Below, piece after piece: positions 1 through 9,203 of a DNA stretch of 43,157 nt. Numbering within the stretch: the first letter of the stretch is position 1; each line of letters begins with the position of its first letter. The translations under genes and the position numbers were made by a program. The DNA comes from Chara braunii (lineage: Eukaryota; Streptophyta; Charophyceae; Charales; Characeae): NCBI GenBank assembly GCA_003427395.1, contig BFEA01000967.1, positions 59,501 through 102,657 of the forward strand, given 5' to 3'. Under the pieces are notes generated by a model. The model was not told the DNA's origin. It saw nothing but the letters and a program-made list of their open reading frames with translations, and did not search any database.

Positions 1-129
1 ATGTGCCTGAGTGAACTGCTAGAAAAAGCCAGCCCAAATTCAATTGAAACTCGGGCCCTGACTAAACTGCTAAAACGCAGTTTCAAATGCAATTACAAAC
101 TGTAACCCTGACTGCGCCGTAGTTTTCTC

Positions 130-312
130 TTATGATTATTATTATTATTATTATTTTTTAAGGACGACGACCTTGAAATATTATCATTGAGCTGACCAGC
201 CCCAAGCAATTCATTAGTAGTTGGTTTTACTACTCAAGTTCCATCATCTGGATTCGAACACAGGTCTGTATTTCAACCATTCATGGGTGTACCCACTGAG
301 CTAGGCTCTTGG
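130..312 (-). repeat. tRNA-headed SINE-like sequence
   Basis: Read on the minus strand, 240-312 resembles a tRNA: a box A-like stretch (CCTAGCTCAGTGGGT, 291-305) followed about 35 bases on by a box B-like stretch (TGTTCGAATCC, about 249-259). The sequence then runs leftwards into an (AAT)n tract at about 132-156, a common type of SINE tail. A functional tRNA is less likely because the flanking acceptor strands do not pair well by eye. The call rests on the promoter boxes and the tail only. Confidence 0.45.
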
Positions 313-492
313 GTATGATTTTATTATTAGTTTATGATTTATTTATTGATTTTTCTTCATATATTATTATTATTTTTTTTTTTAAATCAAATTCAAAACC
401 TATTAGTTTTCTATTATTATTTATTTTATTATAATCAGGGTTGCCGGCGTTCTGGACGGGCCGAACGCCCGAACCCGAACGCCCGAACTTTT

Positions 493-549
493 CTGTGTGT
501 GTGGGGGGGCATGTGCGTGTGTGTGGGCATGTGTGTGTGTGTGTGTGTG
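493..549. repeat. GT-rich microsatellite, left flank of element A
   Basis: This is an imperfect (GT)n tract with short G runs. It ends exactly where the left LTR of element A begins. The right LTR of the same element ends at 20388 and is followed by the same kind of GT tract, so the element inserted into a GT microsatellite. The target duplication cannot be told apart from the repeat itself. Confidence 0.85.
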
Positions 550-1904
550 TGTTACATGCTGAAAGCCTACACACGGGCCCCTCACGGGACCCGAGGTTGG
601 AATAGGGCCCCCAGGTCGTGTCACCGCAACCTGAAGGCCCTATGGCATTTTTACTTGGGCCTGCATCAAAAAAACGCCAACTTTAGATTATTTTTATATT
701 CTTTTATTTATTTATTTGCTGCTGTTTTTCTAACGTGTGTACTGTTGTCTGTTTTGTGGCCAGGTACACGTTTTAGGACCAGGGCCAGATTCAGGCCCAG
801 AGGCTGAGCTGTTTAAAACGTTTGGACCTTTTTTTGTTTTCGGACAGATTTCGGACCGTTCGGACCTGGACCGACGTTCAGGCCCAATGCATTCACACAG
901 GCCCTGAATCGGACCAGGTACCGAACAGGCCCAGTTCTGGGCAAGGCCTGGACGTCCGGTAGGGACCTCGGCAGGCCGTTTTAGGCCAAGGACTGAACCA
1001 GTTTCGAAGCCTGCGATCTGGACCGTGGATCGGAGTTTCGATCTGCACGATCCAGAACGCAGACCGTGGACTCACTGGGTCCGGCCCAACACTACTTAAG
1101 CTGGGCCAACGCCCAGTTCTGGACAGAAGGTACCAGGGGAAATCCAGCGTTATGCTGGTTCAGGACTTCACTTGCTGCGCTGTGAGGAGACTACAGGGTG
1201 CGCTATTTTGGGACTGCAGCTGCGCTATTCATCGGCAATAAGGCACAGCGCTGGAGGAGTCCAGCACCGAGGAAAGTAGTGGAGTTCGTTAAAGAGAGAG
1301 AGAGACAGAGAAGAGGACTTACATGTATCAGCACCATAGCTGGCTCCGCGGTACCTGTAGTTCAGCTATCGCCAGGTAAGTGCAGAAAGCGCCTAGGTTT
1401 CTTCTTCTTCTTCTTCTTCTTCTTCTTCTTCTTCTCCTTTCCTTTTCTCCTCCTACTCCTCCGAAGTTCTTCTTCCTCTTCTTCTTCTTCTTCTTCCTCA
1501 GAGTAGAGCTAGAGGTAACTGTAAACATTGTTTGGACACGGCCTTCTGCCTTATTGGACACGACATTCAGATTGGACTTACACTCTACATTGGGATTGAA
1601 CAGTGTACGACATTCGGAGATCAGACTTGGGTTGGACTTGATCCTATGTCCCTCCCCCCTTCTCTCTCGCATGTCTATGGATCTCTCCCCATGTGTATGA
1701 GCAGAAGGGCAATCTTTCTGATGTCTTGCCCTTCCGAAGTTTCTCCCTTTCATGTTGTTGGTCACGTGTTCTTTTGATACTAAATCTTCCGCTGCGCTGC
1801 TTCCCAGCCCATGATGATAATAAGACGAATGTGTTGTTGTTGATTTCTCGTTGTTCACTCTTTGCATCGTGCACATTAACATCTTGTGAATGTTGCACCT
1901 ATCT
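550..1904 (+). repeat. 5' LTR of element A
   Basis: It begins TGTTACATGC, as does the right copy at 18806, and aligns with it over its whole length, with roughly one difference per 20 bases in the parts I compared. It includes CTT-rich microsatellites and a short GA tract at 1293-1310, which corresponds to the N gap in the right copy. The match stops near 1904. The last 73 bases of the right LTR (20316-20388) have no counterpart here and give way to AATC-repeat DNA. The primer-binding site expected just inside the LTR is therefore not seen. Confidence 0.85.
1399..1499. repeat. CTT trinucleotide tracts inside the 5' LTR
   Basis: Two CTT/TCC-rich blocks are separated by a short unique stretch. 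The right LTR has a matching pair at about 19790-19916. They create long open frames of Leu/Ser or Arg/Lys that have no coding meaning. Confidence 0.9.
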
Positions 1905-2008
1905 TGCTTGATTGGATTGGCGGATTGCCACCAATCAATCTTCGATTGATTAATCAGTCAATCAGGCGATCGATCGAACAATCGATCAATCAATCAGCAA
2001 CCATATAA

Positions 2009-2044
<36 letters not shown>

Positions 2045-2600
2045 AAGTTGATTGATTATTTGGCAATTTTTTTCTAATCTTTGAAATTTCCCGGAATTAA
2101 TTTCTTTTTCCAAGAATTTTTTTTTTCCGAGAAATTATTTCTGTTTCCGAGAATTTTTTTTCGAGAAATTATTATATTCCGAGAAATTATTTTTTCCGAG
2201 AAATTTGTTTGCCGATAATGTTTTTTTTCGTTCTGAAAATTCTTTTTCCGAATTTTTTTTTCCCCCTTGTTTAATTATTAAATGTCTGCATTTTGACAAT
2301 TTCGATTTTTTTTTCCAAAAATGTCCCTCTACACTTTCACTGCGTAGGTCTGCAAATTCCGTTCTTTTTTTCAAAAAAAAAAACAAAAAAAACGGCATTT
2401 TTTTTCTTTTCGCAACCTACTCCTACTATGAGTTTGTAAAGATCCTTCTTTTCTGATTCTCTGCAGTCCGAGCACCGAAGGTTCACAATTGCTTTCTGCA
2501 TCACCTTCGGCACTCAGTGGGATTGGACGGTCTTTTTTTTCAAATTTTTTATTTATTTTTTTAATCAAAATTATTATTATTTTTTCTTGATTAGGAAACT
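1905..2600. repeat. AATC/GATT microsatellite and T-rich diverged tandem repeats, no gene
   Basis: 1911-2060 is made of AATC or GATT tetranucleotides on both strands, with (GATT)n at about 2013-2044. From 2090 to 2240 a short unit around CCGAGAAATT recurs at least five times with T tracts between. 2240-2600 is T-rich with no recognisable feature. The stretch sits where the LTR end, primer-binding site and leader of element A should be, so it may be a later insertion or replacement. Confidence 0.7.
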
Positions 2601-2715
2601 GTTCAATTTGGGATCTGTCCGATCCTTCCCACTTGTCTGCCGCCTACTTGTTCCTCCCCCTCTAGTCCGGGTGTTGGGCCAGTCTATCTGATTGGTCCAT
2701 AAGTGACTCTTCAGA

Positions 2716-4230
2716 GTGCGGGCACGACAGTGCATGCCACTGCTCACTCGATCACAAACTAAGGCCATGGACCGGAAGGTGGGAGAATCCCTCCTAGCCT
2801 ACGAGGAACGCCTGGCGGCATTCATCCAAGAGCCCAACGATAGGGCCGCCTCCGCGGCCAAGGAACGTAGTCACATTGAGCAAGAAGAGGAGGCCAAGCG
2901 ACGAAAGGAGGAATAGGACCGACTTCGTCAAGAGGAGGCAGACCTACAGGCAGCAGCTGAACACTGGTCACGCTAGCGGGAACGACTGTTCACGCGGAAG
3001 ACCGTGATCGGCGATGAGACCGCACATTGGGTGGCGATGGCATTTGCAGACGAGGCCCCGAAAACTGACAAAGGGTTGTCCGCCGTTGCGCAGATCTCCC
3101 ACGACCTCGTGGCCACCTGCGCTATGCAGCAGGAGGAAATCCTTCACCTGCAGCAGACGGTGGACCAGATGCTTACACGGTTGCAGGCGTTGGAGAAACA
3201 GCCAGCTGCTGTAGCAGCTGCTGGGCCTTCCAACCTTACCACCCGCGTTCAAGTCTTGGAGGATGACGTCAACAACATTAAGCGTGTGCATCAGGATTTC
3301 CGGACGCCGCAGCAGGCAACGAACTTGCAGTTGGACACGCAGGTCCAAGCTGCTGCCACTGTGACGTCCGCGGCTGCATCCTCTCGGCGCCCACCCAAAC
3401 TGGATGACATTCCAGTTTTTTGAGATCAGTCCAAGACGGAACCGATCCCGTGGTGGTGCCAGTTTCCTCTCAGGCTCGACATGCACCATGTCCCGAACAA
3501 CGATCGACATCCGTGCTTGTACCATCGATCTGGTGGTGCATGTCAAGCATGGATGGACAACATCTTGACTAGCCACGGCGTAGCAGTGTCGGAACTGCAC
3601 ACCAAGCTCACTTGGCAGGAGTTGACTGACGCCTGGCACAAGCGATTCCAAGTGGAGCCGCCTGACCTGCAAGCGATGGACAAGCTTAACAAGCTCCATC
3701 AGAACACGCTGCTCAGTCAGGACTGGATTACCGAGTTCCAAAGACTCGCCTTCACACCTGACCTGTCGCTCGCATTCCGCGCCATCAAGCACTTGGTTAT
3801 CATGCGCTCGTGTCCAGCTCTGCAAAACGCGCTAACGCAGATTGCAGAGACACTCGACACATATGACAATCTTTTCAGCATAGCGTCACGGATCATTCTC
3901 ACGAATATAGAAGCCCTCAACGCCGGCCGATCTTCCGCGACGACGAGCAGCACCCAGCCCAAGCCAAAGGTGGCTTGCATTACTTCTACCGAGGCTGCAA
4001 CACCAAACGAGGGTGAAGTGTTGGCAGTTGCCCGGGATGGTGGCCGGCCGCGCAACAATCACGGTCGCGACAAGACGAAGAGTTAGTCCACCTTTACAAC
4101 GAGCACCGGATTAGCGGTCGACGAACCTTGGGCACAATACGAACTCTCGGCAAATTGCTATCGCACGAGACTCAAGTACCGTTACTGCCTTTGGTGCAAT
4201 AGCACCATCCACGATGCTGCACATTGCCCA
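2716..4230 (+). pseudogene. gag: Gag of element A, degenerate
   Basis: A single frame runs through this region and is broken by stops near 2914, 2974, 3421 and 4084. Its start is highly charged, with Glu/Arg/Gln-rich probable coiled coil, and another coiled-coil-like segment lies at 3110-3200. A capsid-like part (about 3540-3900) has the W-rich helical character seen in Ty3/gypsy Gag, including a WQELTDAW motif. The C-terminus carries an exact retroviral-type zinc knuckle, C-x2-C-x4-H-x4-C, at 4186-4227, which binds RNA in intact Gag. Downstream the frame changes to one continuing through a Pro/Ser/Thr-rich linker. In a live element this would be the capsid protein. Here the stops make it a pseudogene. 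Confidence 0.8.
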
Positions 4231-5555
4231 TCAAGGGGAAACCCTGTTCGGGAAAGTAGGCGCCGCCGAGGGTGACTCGACACCTCCCTCGACGCCATCG
4301 GAAGTGGTTGTGCGCACGACTGCCTGTGATACACAACCTTACGCCCCCTTGCGGCTTCCCGTACGAGGTCGCCGATCAAAGTTCTTGGAGGGGCGTGCCC
4401 GAGGATTTTTGGTCGTAGGTGTTGAGTCTCCCGGACGGAACAAGAGGCTCTCGTTTCGTGCCAGAGGTTACCCCGGAGTCGAACTGTCGTCGAGAAATCC
4501 CGTGGGGGTAGGATCGCTCCGAAATGATAAAAGTAGAAGGGTTTCCGCGAAAACGAACTGCCGTCGTGCATCAGGACGGGAAAAGGCATCAAGGGGAGAG
4601 GGCCATGGCGGCGGAAGACAAAACTTCGGTCGTCAGGGGCTTCGGGGGATAGGTGGTGGGTTCGAAGCCTTCAGGCCTCGTTCTCGGCCTCACGAAGTAA
4701 CCGAACCATCGGGTCTTTTGCTGTAGAGGTGGTTGGTTCGAGGCCTTCAAGCCTCAGCGTCCAACTCACAGAGTCCGCGCGGAAGGTTCCGGGAGGGTAA
4801 AGCGGCGGGAGGACTCGGAGGCATCCAAATTTGAAATTGCGCGAGCAGCGCCCCCGCACTACGGGAAAGCTCGGGGAAACGTGTCGCTCCCTCGTCACCC
4901 AGGACCAGTCGTCGCCAAGAACACGAGTCCCCCTGGCGACACCAGCGACAATCAAACTGCGGCCGCCACGCGGCGTGAGCGGCTGACCAGGGCAACACGA
5001 TCAAACCCGTACAAGGCAATATTAGAGTCACGGAATCAAAACACTCAATCAAGTAAAACCCGTTCCCTCTTATATCACAAGCCCGAGGCGGGTCTCGCCA
5101 GCACACTTGCTTCGTTCGCCTCAGCGCGCGCCGTACGTCCACATCACAGTAGACGTTGTCGTCATCTGTGATGGGGAAGGTCGGTAGCGGGATGAGACGA
5201 TCGGAGGTAGGCGATGAACATGGGCAAGATCCCGCGCTCCCGGTCATCCCCACCAACATCGACTCCATACAACACTCGATGCAACCTTTCCTCTCATGGT
5301 TAGTGCGTCGAAGGAGGATGGCGAAATCGAAGCTTTCTTCCTCTTGCGGGGGCGTCGACCACGCGCGCAGACGCAGGCGGTTGACGTCACCGGTACGGGG
5401 ACGAGAAGCTCAAAAAGGAAGGCGAGAGAGAGAGAGGGAGGGAGCTTACACCGAGAACGTGCGCGCGTGCGAAGGGCCGTGGAAGGGAGGGGAACAACGG
5501 GATTAACACACTCGTACTCCTAGGCAGACGGTCCCCAGTTCAGTTTCCCCGTCCC
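4231..5555. other. Gag-pol junction of element A with unresolved GC-rich sequence
   Basis: The first about 120 bases still read as a Pro/Ser/Thr-rich linker in a shifted frame. The last about 40 bases (5524-5560) read into the frame that resumes at 15163, so they belong to element A. The middle has no recognisable domain. It contains a 75-base period duplication (4650-4680 and 4726-4756, each with GGTTCGA and a CCTTCA core), a TATAAG-like site on the minus strand at about 5068-5077 and a GA tract at 5425-5440. A solo LTR of another family is possible, but I could not find matching termini or a target duplication. Confidence 0.4.
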
Positions 5556-5561
5556 CGCCCG

Positions 5562-6611
5562 GACAAGTAGATACACACATGCATGCAAACAATCAACAAC
5601 CCTTGACAGGACATCTAATCATTCATAGACCTTCGACATCACTCATGCGCACAACCAGCTCCCATCACTCGGGGCTTCACACACACGACATGCATAGACA
5701 AAGCAGCAATGGAGATAAAAGTGAGTCCTTCTTGTACACAAAAAATTCAATTAAATGCCGCCCCCAGGCGCAGCCTTCAAAACCTCCCAAGACCACCGAC
5801 CACCATAGCCACAAGGCCCTGTCGCGGCCGGCGTCAACTCCCCACCACTGCTCAGTCCCTCCGACTGCGTCGCCCCAAGACTACCGCGGGTCCACCCCAC
5901 GTCGTCACTCCGCCCGTCCTTGGGCTCGTCGAGCCTGTTCGGCGCTGCGGACTTTCCCCCATAGCTCGCGCAGCATTGCAGCCGAGATCAAAGAGGAAGA
6001 GAGGAGAGGGTTGCGCGAATTTATAGCGCGGGAGGCGGCGGGTTTTCAGTGCGAGGTGCGGGCAGCGCAGGTTGTAGATGCACAGGACAGGAGGGAGGTG
6101 GGGAGTTAAAGGGTTCGACCCGCGGGATGGCATGGTCCTGCGCGATTGGGGTGTCCATTCAAGTGGTGCGCGGTTTCCCGCTCCCCACATTGATCCGAGC
6201 ATCCCAACTACGCGGCCAATCACTTCGCGGAGTAAGGATCGAGTTGGGCGGAAGGGAAGACGAAGAGTCATGCATGAGGAAAATGCGCGCAGCAAGAAGG
6301 GAAGATGGCGCGCGGATGCAAAGCAAGAAACGGGGATGCGAGATGCGCGAAGAAATCGGAGCTTGGGCGTCTGCGCGAAAAAATTCAAAAAGTCCCAACC
6401 GCTTCCGTTTCTTGGTTTTCATACCGCGACCGCTATTCACCCGCGCAGGAATTATTAACCAAACAAAATGAAAAAGTCGTTTCAAAAGGAAAACAAAAAC
6501 AAAAAGAAAGAAAAAAAAACCTTGTTTGTCCGCATCCATGCCTCGGGGCTTCTGAGGGATTTTTCCTCAGGGATACGGGAAGCCGCGCGGTACGGGTCTG
6601 AGCTTATCACA
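5562..6611 (-). repeat. 3' LTR of element B
   Basis: It is a direct repeat of 14115-15162 at about 95% identity by hand count. On the element's own strand the LTR starts TGTGATAAGCTC and ends near TACTTGTC, so it lacks the usual terminal CA; the edge could be off by a few bases. A TATA-box sequence, CTATAAATT, is read on the minus strand at 6018-6026. No polypurine tract is obvious just upstream on the minus strand. Confidence 0.88.
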
Positions 6612-6895
6612 TGTGTGATACGCAGGGGGTTCCGAAAAATTAGCAGTCTCCCGACTGCTAAGGTCATCATGTCTTAGATGATCGGGCAGCCTCTTGATCG
6701 TCAGCTGGCCCGATCATCTTCCTAATCTACGTGGATGCATCTTGCATCCTCCATTGCCTCCTCCCAGAGTACACACCCGATCGGGCGGCCCCTTCATCGT
6801 CAGCTGGCCCAGTCGGTAAGAGGTTGGTGGGCACGCGCGAGCTTTAGATCCGGAAAAGAAGAAGAAAAAGAAAGAGGTGGTGGTGGTGGAGATGA
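6612..6895 (-). repeat. Untranslated 3' region of element B with a duplicated imperfect palindrome
   Basis: Between the last accessory ORF and the 3' LTR there is no coding sequence. Two copies of a roughly 36-base imperfect palindrome occur at about 6678-6716 and 6778-6817. Each has GATCGGGC at one end, a shared core TCGTCAGCTGGCCC and a GC-rich other arm. They could form hairpins in the element RNA. Function is unknown. Confidence 0.5.
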
Positions 6896-8211
6896 TCATA
6901 GGAAGTAATCGATCTCCGGATTGAGAGGGGGAGGAAGAGGAGGGAGAAACGCCGCAAGCGCGGCCAAGTTGGCGGGCACTTCCACTTCATTGAAGTGGTG
7001 CTGGACAAAGGAGGGGTAGAGGAAGGCCCCCGGCACATGTGAGAGGACCCGTGGCGCGAGATCAGCGATCGCCTGAATGATTCGTCGTCGCAGCGGCCGA
7101 TTTCTCGGACCCGTCAGCACCAGATGGGTCTCCGTGTATGGCCTCCGCTCCCGCTTAACCGCCGCGAAGACCAGGATATGGTATAGAATGTTGGGCCGCC
7201 CGCCGGTCTCGTAGATGAGCGTGCCCACCAACCTCGCCGCTATACATCCATCGAATGGAGGCTGCAAGAACGCCTTCCATGCCGGATCAGGACGCGGTGC
7301 CCCCTCGATGGCCTCAAGCCGGATGGTGGCCAGTTCCACCATATGATCCACGTCGATTTGATGGACCGTCCGGCTCGGGGGAACTGCTAATGTCAATGAC
7401 CGGGGTATCCCGGGCAGGCTGGCGAAATCGGAACGGTCCTGCAAGGAGGGGGGGTCTAGATGCGGGATATGGAACTTGTCCCAATCCCCCCCCTTGCGCC
7501 TGATGGCCCGGCTGCATGGCTATTGAGATCGGGGAGGCGGGGCCGCTGAGGTGTCGACTCCCGAAGGCCTGTGGATCTCCGCGGTTCTTCGGCGGGGAAG
7601 TCCTCCCCCAGTCGGGGCCCGATGATGAGTGTGGCTCTTCTCTCGCGAACCGGATCGACTTCGCGCACCGGCGCAGGCTGGACGACCTCCTCGACAGGCC
7701 CCACGGTTCTCTTTCTCGGTGCCTTTAGGGCCGCCGGCTTTGGATACGATGATGGAGGCCGCAACGGCTTATCTTCGTGCCCGAAGTCCACCACGAACTC
7801 CCCTTCACGCGCCAGGTAGTCAGGTATCACTGCCGCGTTATACACTCTGCACGGGGCTGAGGCGGTCCGCAGTCTGAGCTGCAAGTCTTCTTCTTCTGCG
7901 GCGATTACCTGCGCGATGGACAGCAACTCAATGTGAATGAGTTGTAAGAGCCCCGGGCGATTCGTTCCGATCCTCCCAAAAGGGTAAAGCGCCATTGTTC
8001 CCTCCTTCCGCTCCGGCTTCGGCTTGGCGATCACGTAGTATACGTGGAGGAACTCGCCGACGTTATGAACTTCGTGCTCCACGAAAAAGGTAAACATGCC
8101 CAGCACCACCGACGAATACAGCGCCCGATGCAGCTCCGACGCGTCCTCGTCAGCGGGCGGCAACTGCTCCACATCCTTAAGCTCCACCAGGTACTTGGGG
8201 AAGTTGCGCAT
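6896..8211 (-). pseudogene. Accessory ORF 2 of element B, unknown function, frame broken
   Basis: Two frames abut here. 8211-7456 starts with ATG (MRNFPKYLVELKD) and encodes 251 residues. The frame ending at 6896 is open upstream through about 7500, past the stop of the first. The switch coincides with a run of eight G (minus strand) near 7490, so a one-base length change there probably split one protein of about 430 residues. The N-terminal half looks folded and mixed alpha/beta. A Pro/Arg-rich, low-complexity linker follows, then a second folded half ending at INPEIDYFL-like residues. I see no signal peptide, clear membrane span or zinc motif, so an envelope protein is not supported. It lies between integrase and the LTR, where gypsy-like elements may carry env or accessory genes. 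I recognise no family. Confidence 0.6.
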
Positions 8212-8271
8212 AGGATAGGGGAGCTATGTCAGTTGGTAAGGGAGGGTAGTGTAAGAGAAGAAGGGAGGCAT

Positions 8272-8820
8272 TTAGAGAGAAGGGGGAGGGACAGCTTGGA
8301 TGTTGAGGGGCTCGGCGGGAGGAAGGAGCGCGGGAAGCTGCGGCACCAATGCAAGTGCTCCCTCCGGAGTCCTCCGCAGAAGTCCTTCGTATGCGGTGAA
8401 GCGATGAGTGCCCCTCGCCTGCACTCGCGCCACCGATCTCGCCACCTGGAGGGCGTAATCGCGCAATAACCTGTACGCCGGCTCCCGATCGTGCCCGGGC
8501 AAGACGGTTAAATCCCCGGTGAAAGTAGCGATGTTGTGCACAAAGTTCGTAGCCACCTAGATGGCTCGGAACTCGATGAACACTCGCATGGATTCCTGAC
8601 CAGGCACGGGCGATATGTCCACAAAGACGCCCGCGTACGTTACCCGCTGCTCGAGGAGCGAGTACACGGCGAAGTCAGCAACGCTAGGAGCCGACACGTT
8701 CACTAGCTGAATGTCGAAGCGCAGCTGCCGATCGCCGTTGAAACGGTTCCGGAGAAGAGCGTCCGAGATGGGCGGCTGGAAGTGCTCGAGCAGTTCATGC
8801 TCCTGTTGGCGATGGTTCAT
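8272..8820 (-). pseudogene. Accessory ORF 1 of element B, unknown function
   Basis: The frame starts at an ATG (8818-8820) just one base after the integrase C-terminal stop (8822-8824), a TAGGATG arrangement that would suit termination-reinitiation. It encodes about 182 residues, with one in-frame TAG at 8557-8559. The protein looks soluble: a hydrophilic start (MNHRQQEHELLEHF), then alternating hydrophobic residues suggestive of beta strands (residues 30-85), then helical Arg/Ala-rich sequence and a Pro/Leu-rich tail. No membrane span, cysteine cluster or known motif is visible. Accessory ORF 2 follows 60 bases downstream. I do not recognise the family. Length and position argue that it is a real accessory gene of the element rather than a chance frame. 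Confidence 0.55.
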
Positions 8821-8821
8821 C

Positions 8822-9180
8822 CTACGAGGCAAGGTCTTCCGCGGATGCCGATGACGCCGATCGGAGAGAAGGGGAAGAAGGAGGCGAGGACGAAAGAGCA
8901 CAAGAGAGGGACGAGGAAGGTGATTCGGGCAGGACAGGTGACCGCACGAGATCTAGCGATGGCCGAAAAGGCCGGAGGGCAGCAGCGTGCCTTGTCAGCG
9001 GGCGGCCCTGCGAGTTGTGCCTGGGAACCAGCTTCACGGAGTGCTGGCCTCGTGCGCCAACTTCCGTCACCTCGTAAATGCCTGTATAGCATGGGTGGAT
9101 TTTGGAGGAGCGCGCGGATTTCCGTACCTGCACCAGGTCCCCTATTTTATAGCGAGGCAGTGGTCCCGCGGATCTGCCGT
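8822..9180 (-). pseudogene. Integrase C-terminal domain of element B
   Basis: Downstream of the main integrase frame, after its stop at 9204, a different frame carries the typical integrase C-terminal start YKIGDLVQVRK, followed by a beta-rich stretch with GIYEVTEVG and HSVKLVP, matching the SH3-like DNA-binding domain of Ty3/gypsy integrases. A Ser/Pro-rich tail follows to the stop at 8822. I see no chromodomain. The frame break from the catalytic part is probably a mutation. In an intact element this would be one polyprotein. Confidence 0.7.
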
Positions 9181-9203
9181 TGATGCGTGCGATCTACGGC
9201 CTG

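Noticed and set aside
334-807. 157-codon open frame at the left edge of element A
   Set aside because: It consists of AT-rich DNA, the GT microsatellite (Cys/Val runs) and LTR sequence; the same LTR reading appears near 18.8 kb.
1328-1882. 184-codon minus-strand frame rich in Arg and Lys
   Set aside because: It is produced by the CTT tracts of the LTR; a shadow of it exists in the other LTR.
5579-6109. 176-codon plus-strand frame, repeated at 14132-14662
   Set aside because: It lies wholly in the LTR of element B, opposite to its coding strand, and differs by non-synonymous and synonymous changes alike.
7456-8211. An envelope gene in element B
   Set aside because: There is no signal peptide, no convincing membrane span, no cleavage site and no cysteine pattern.
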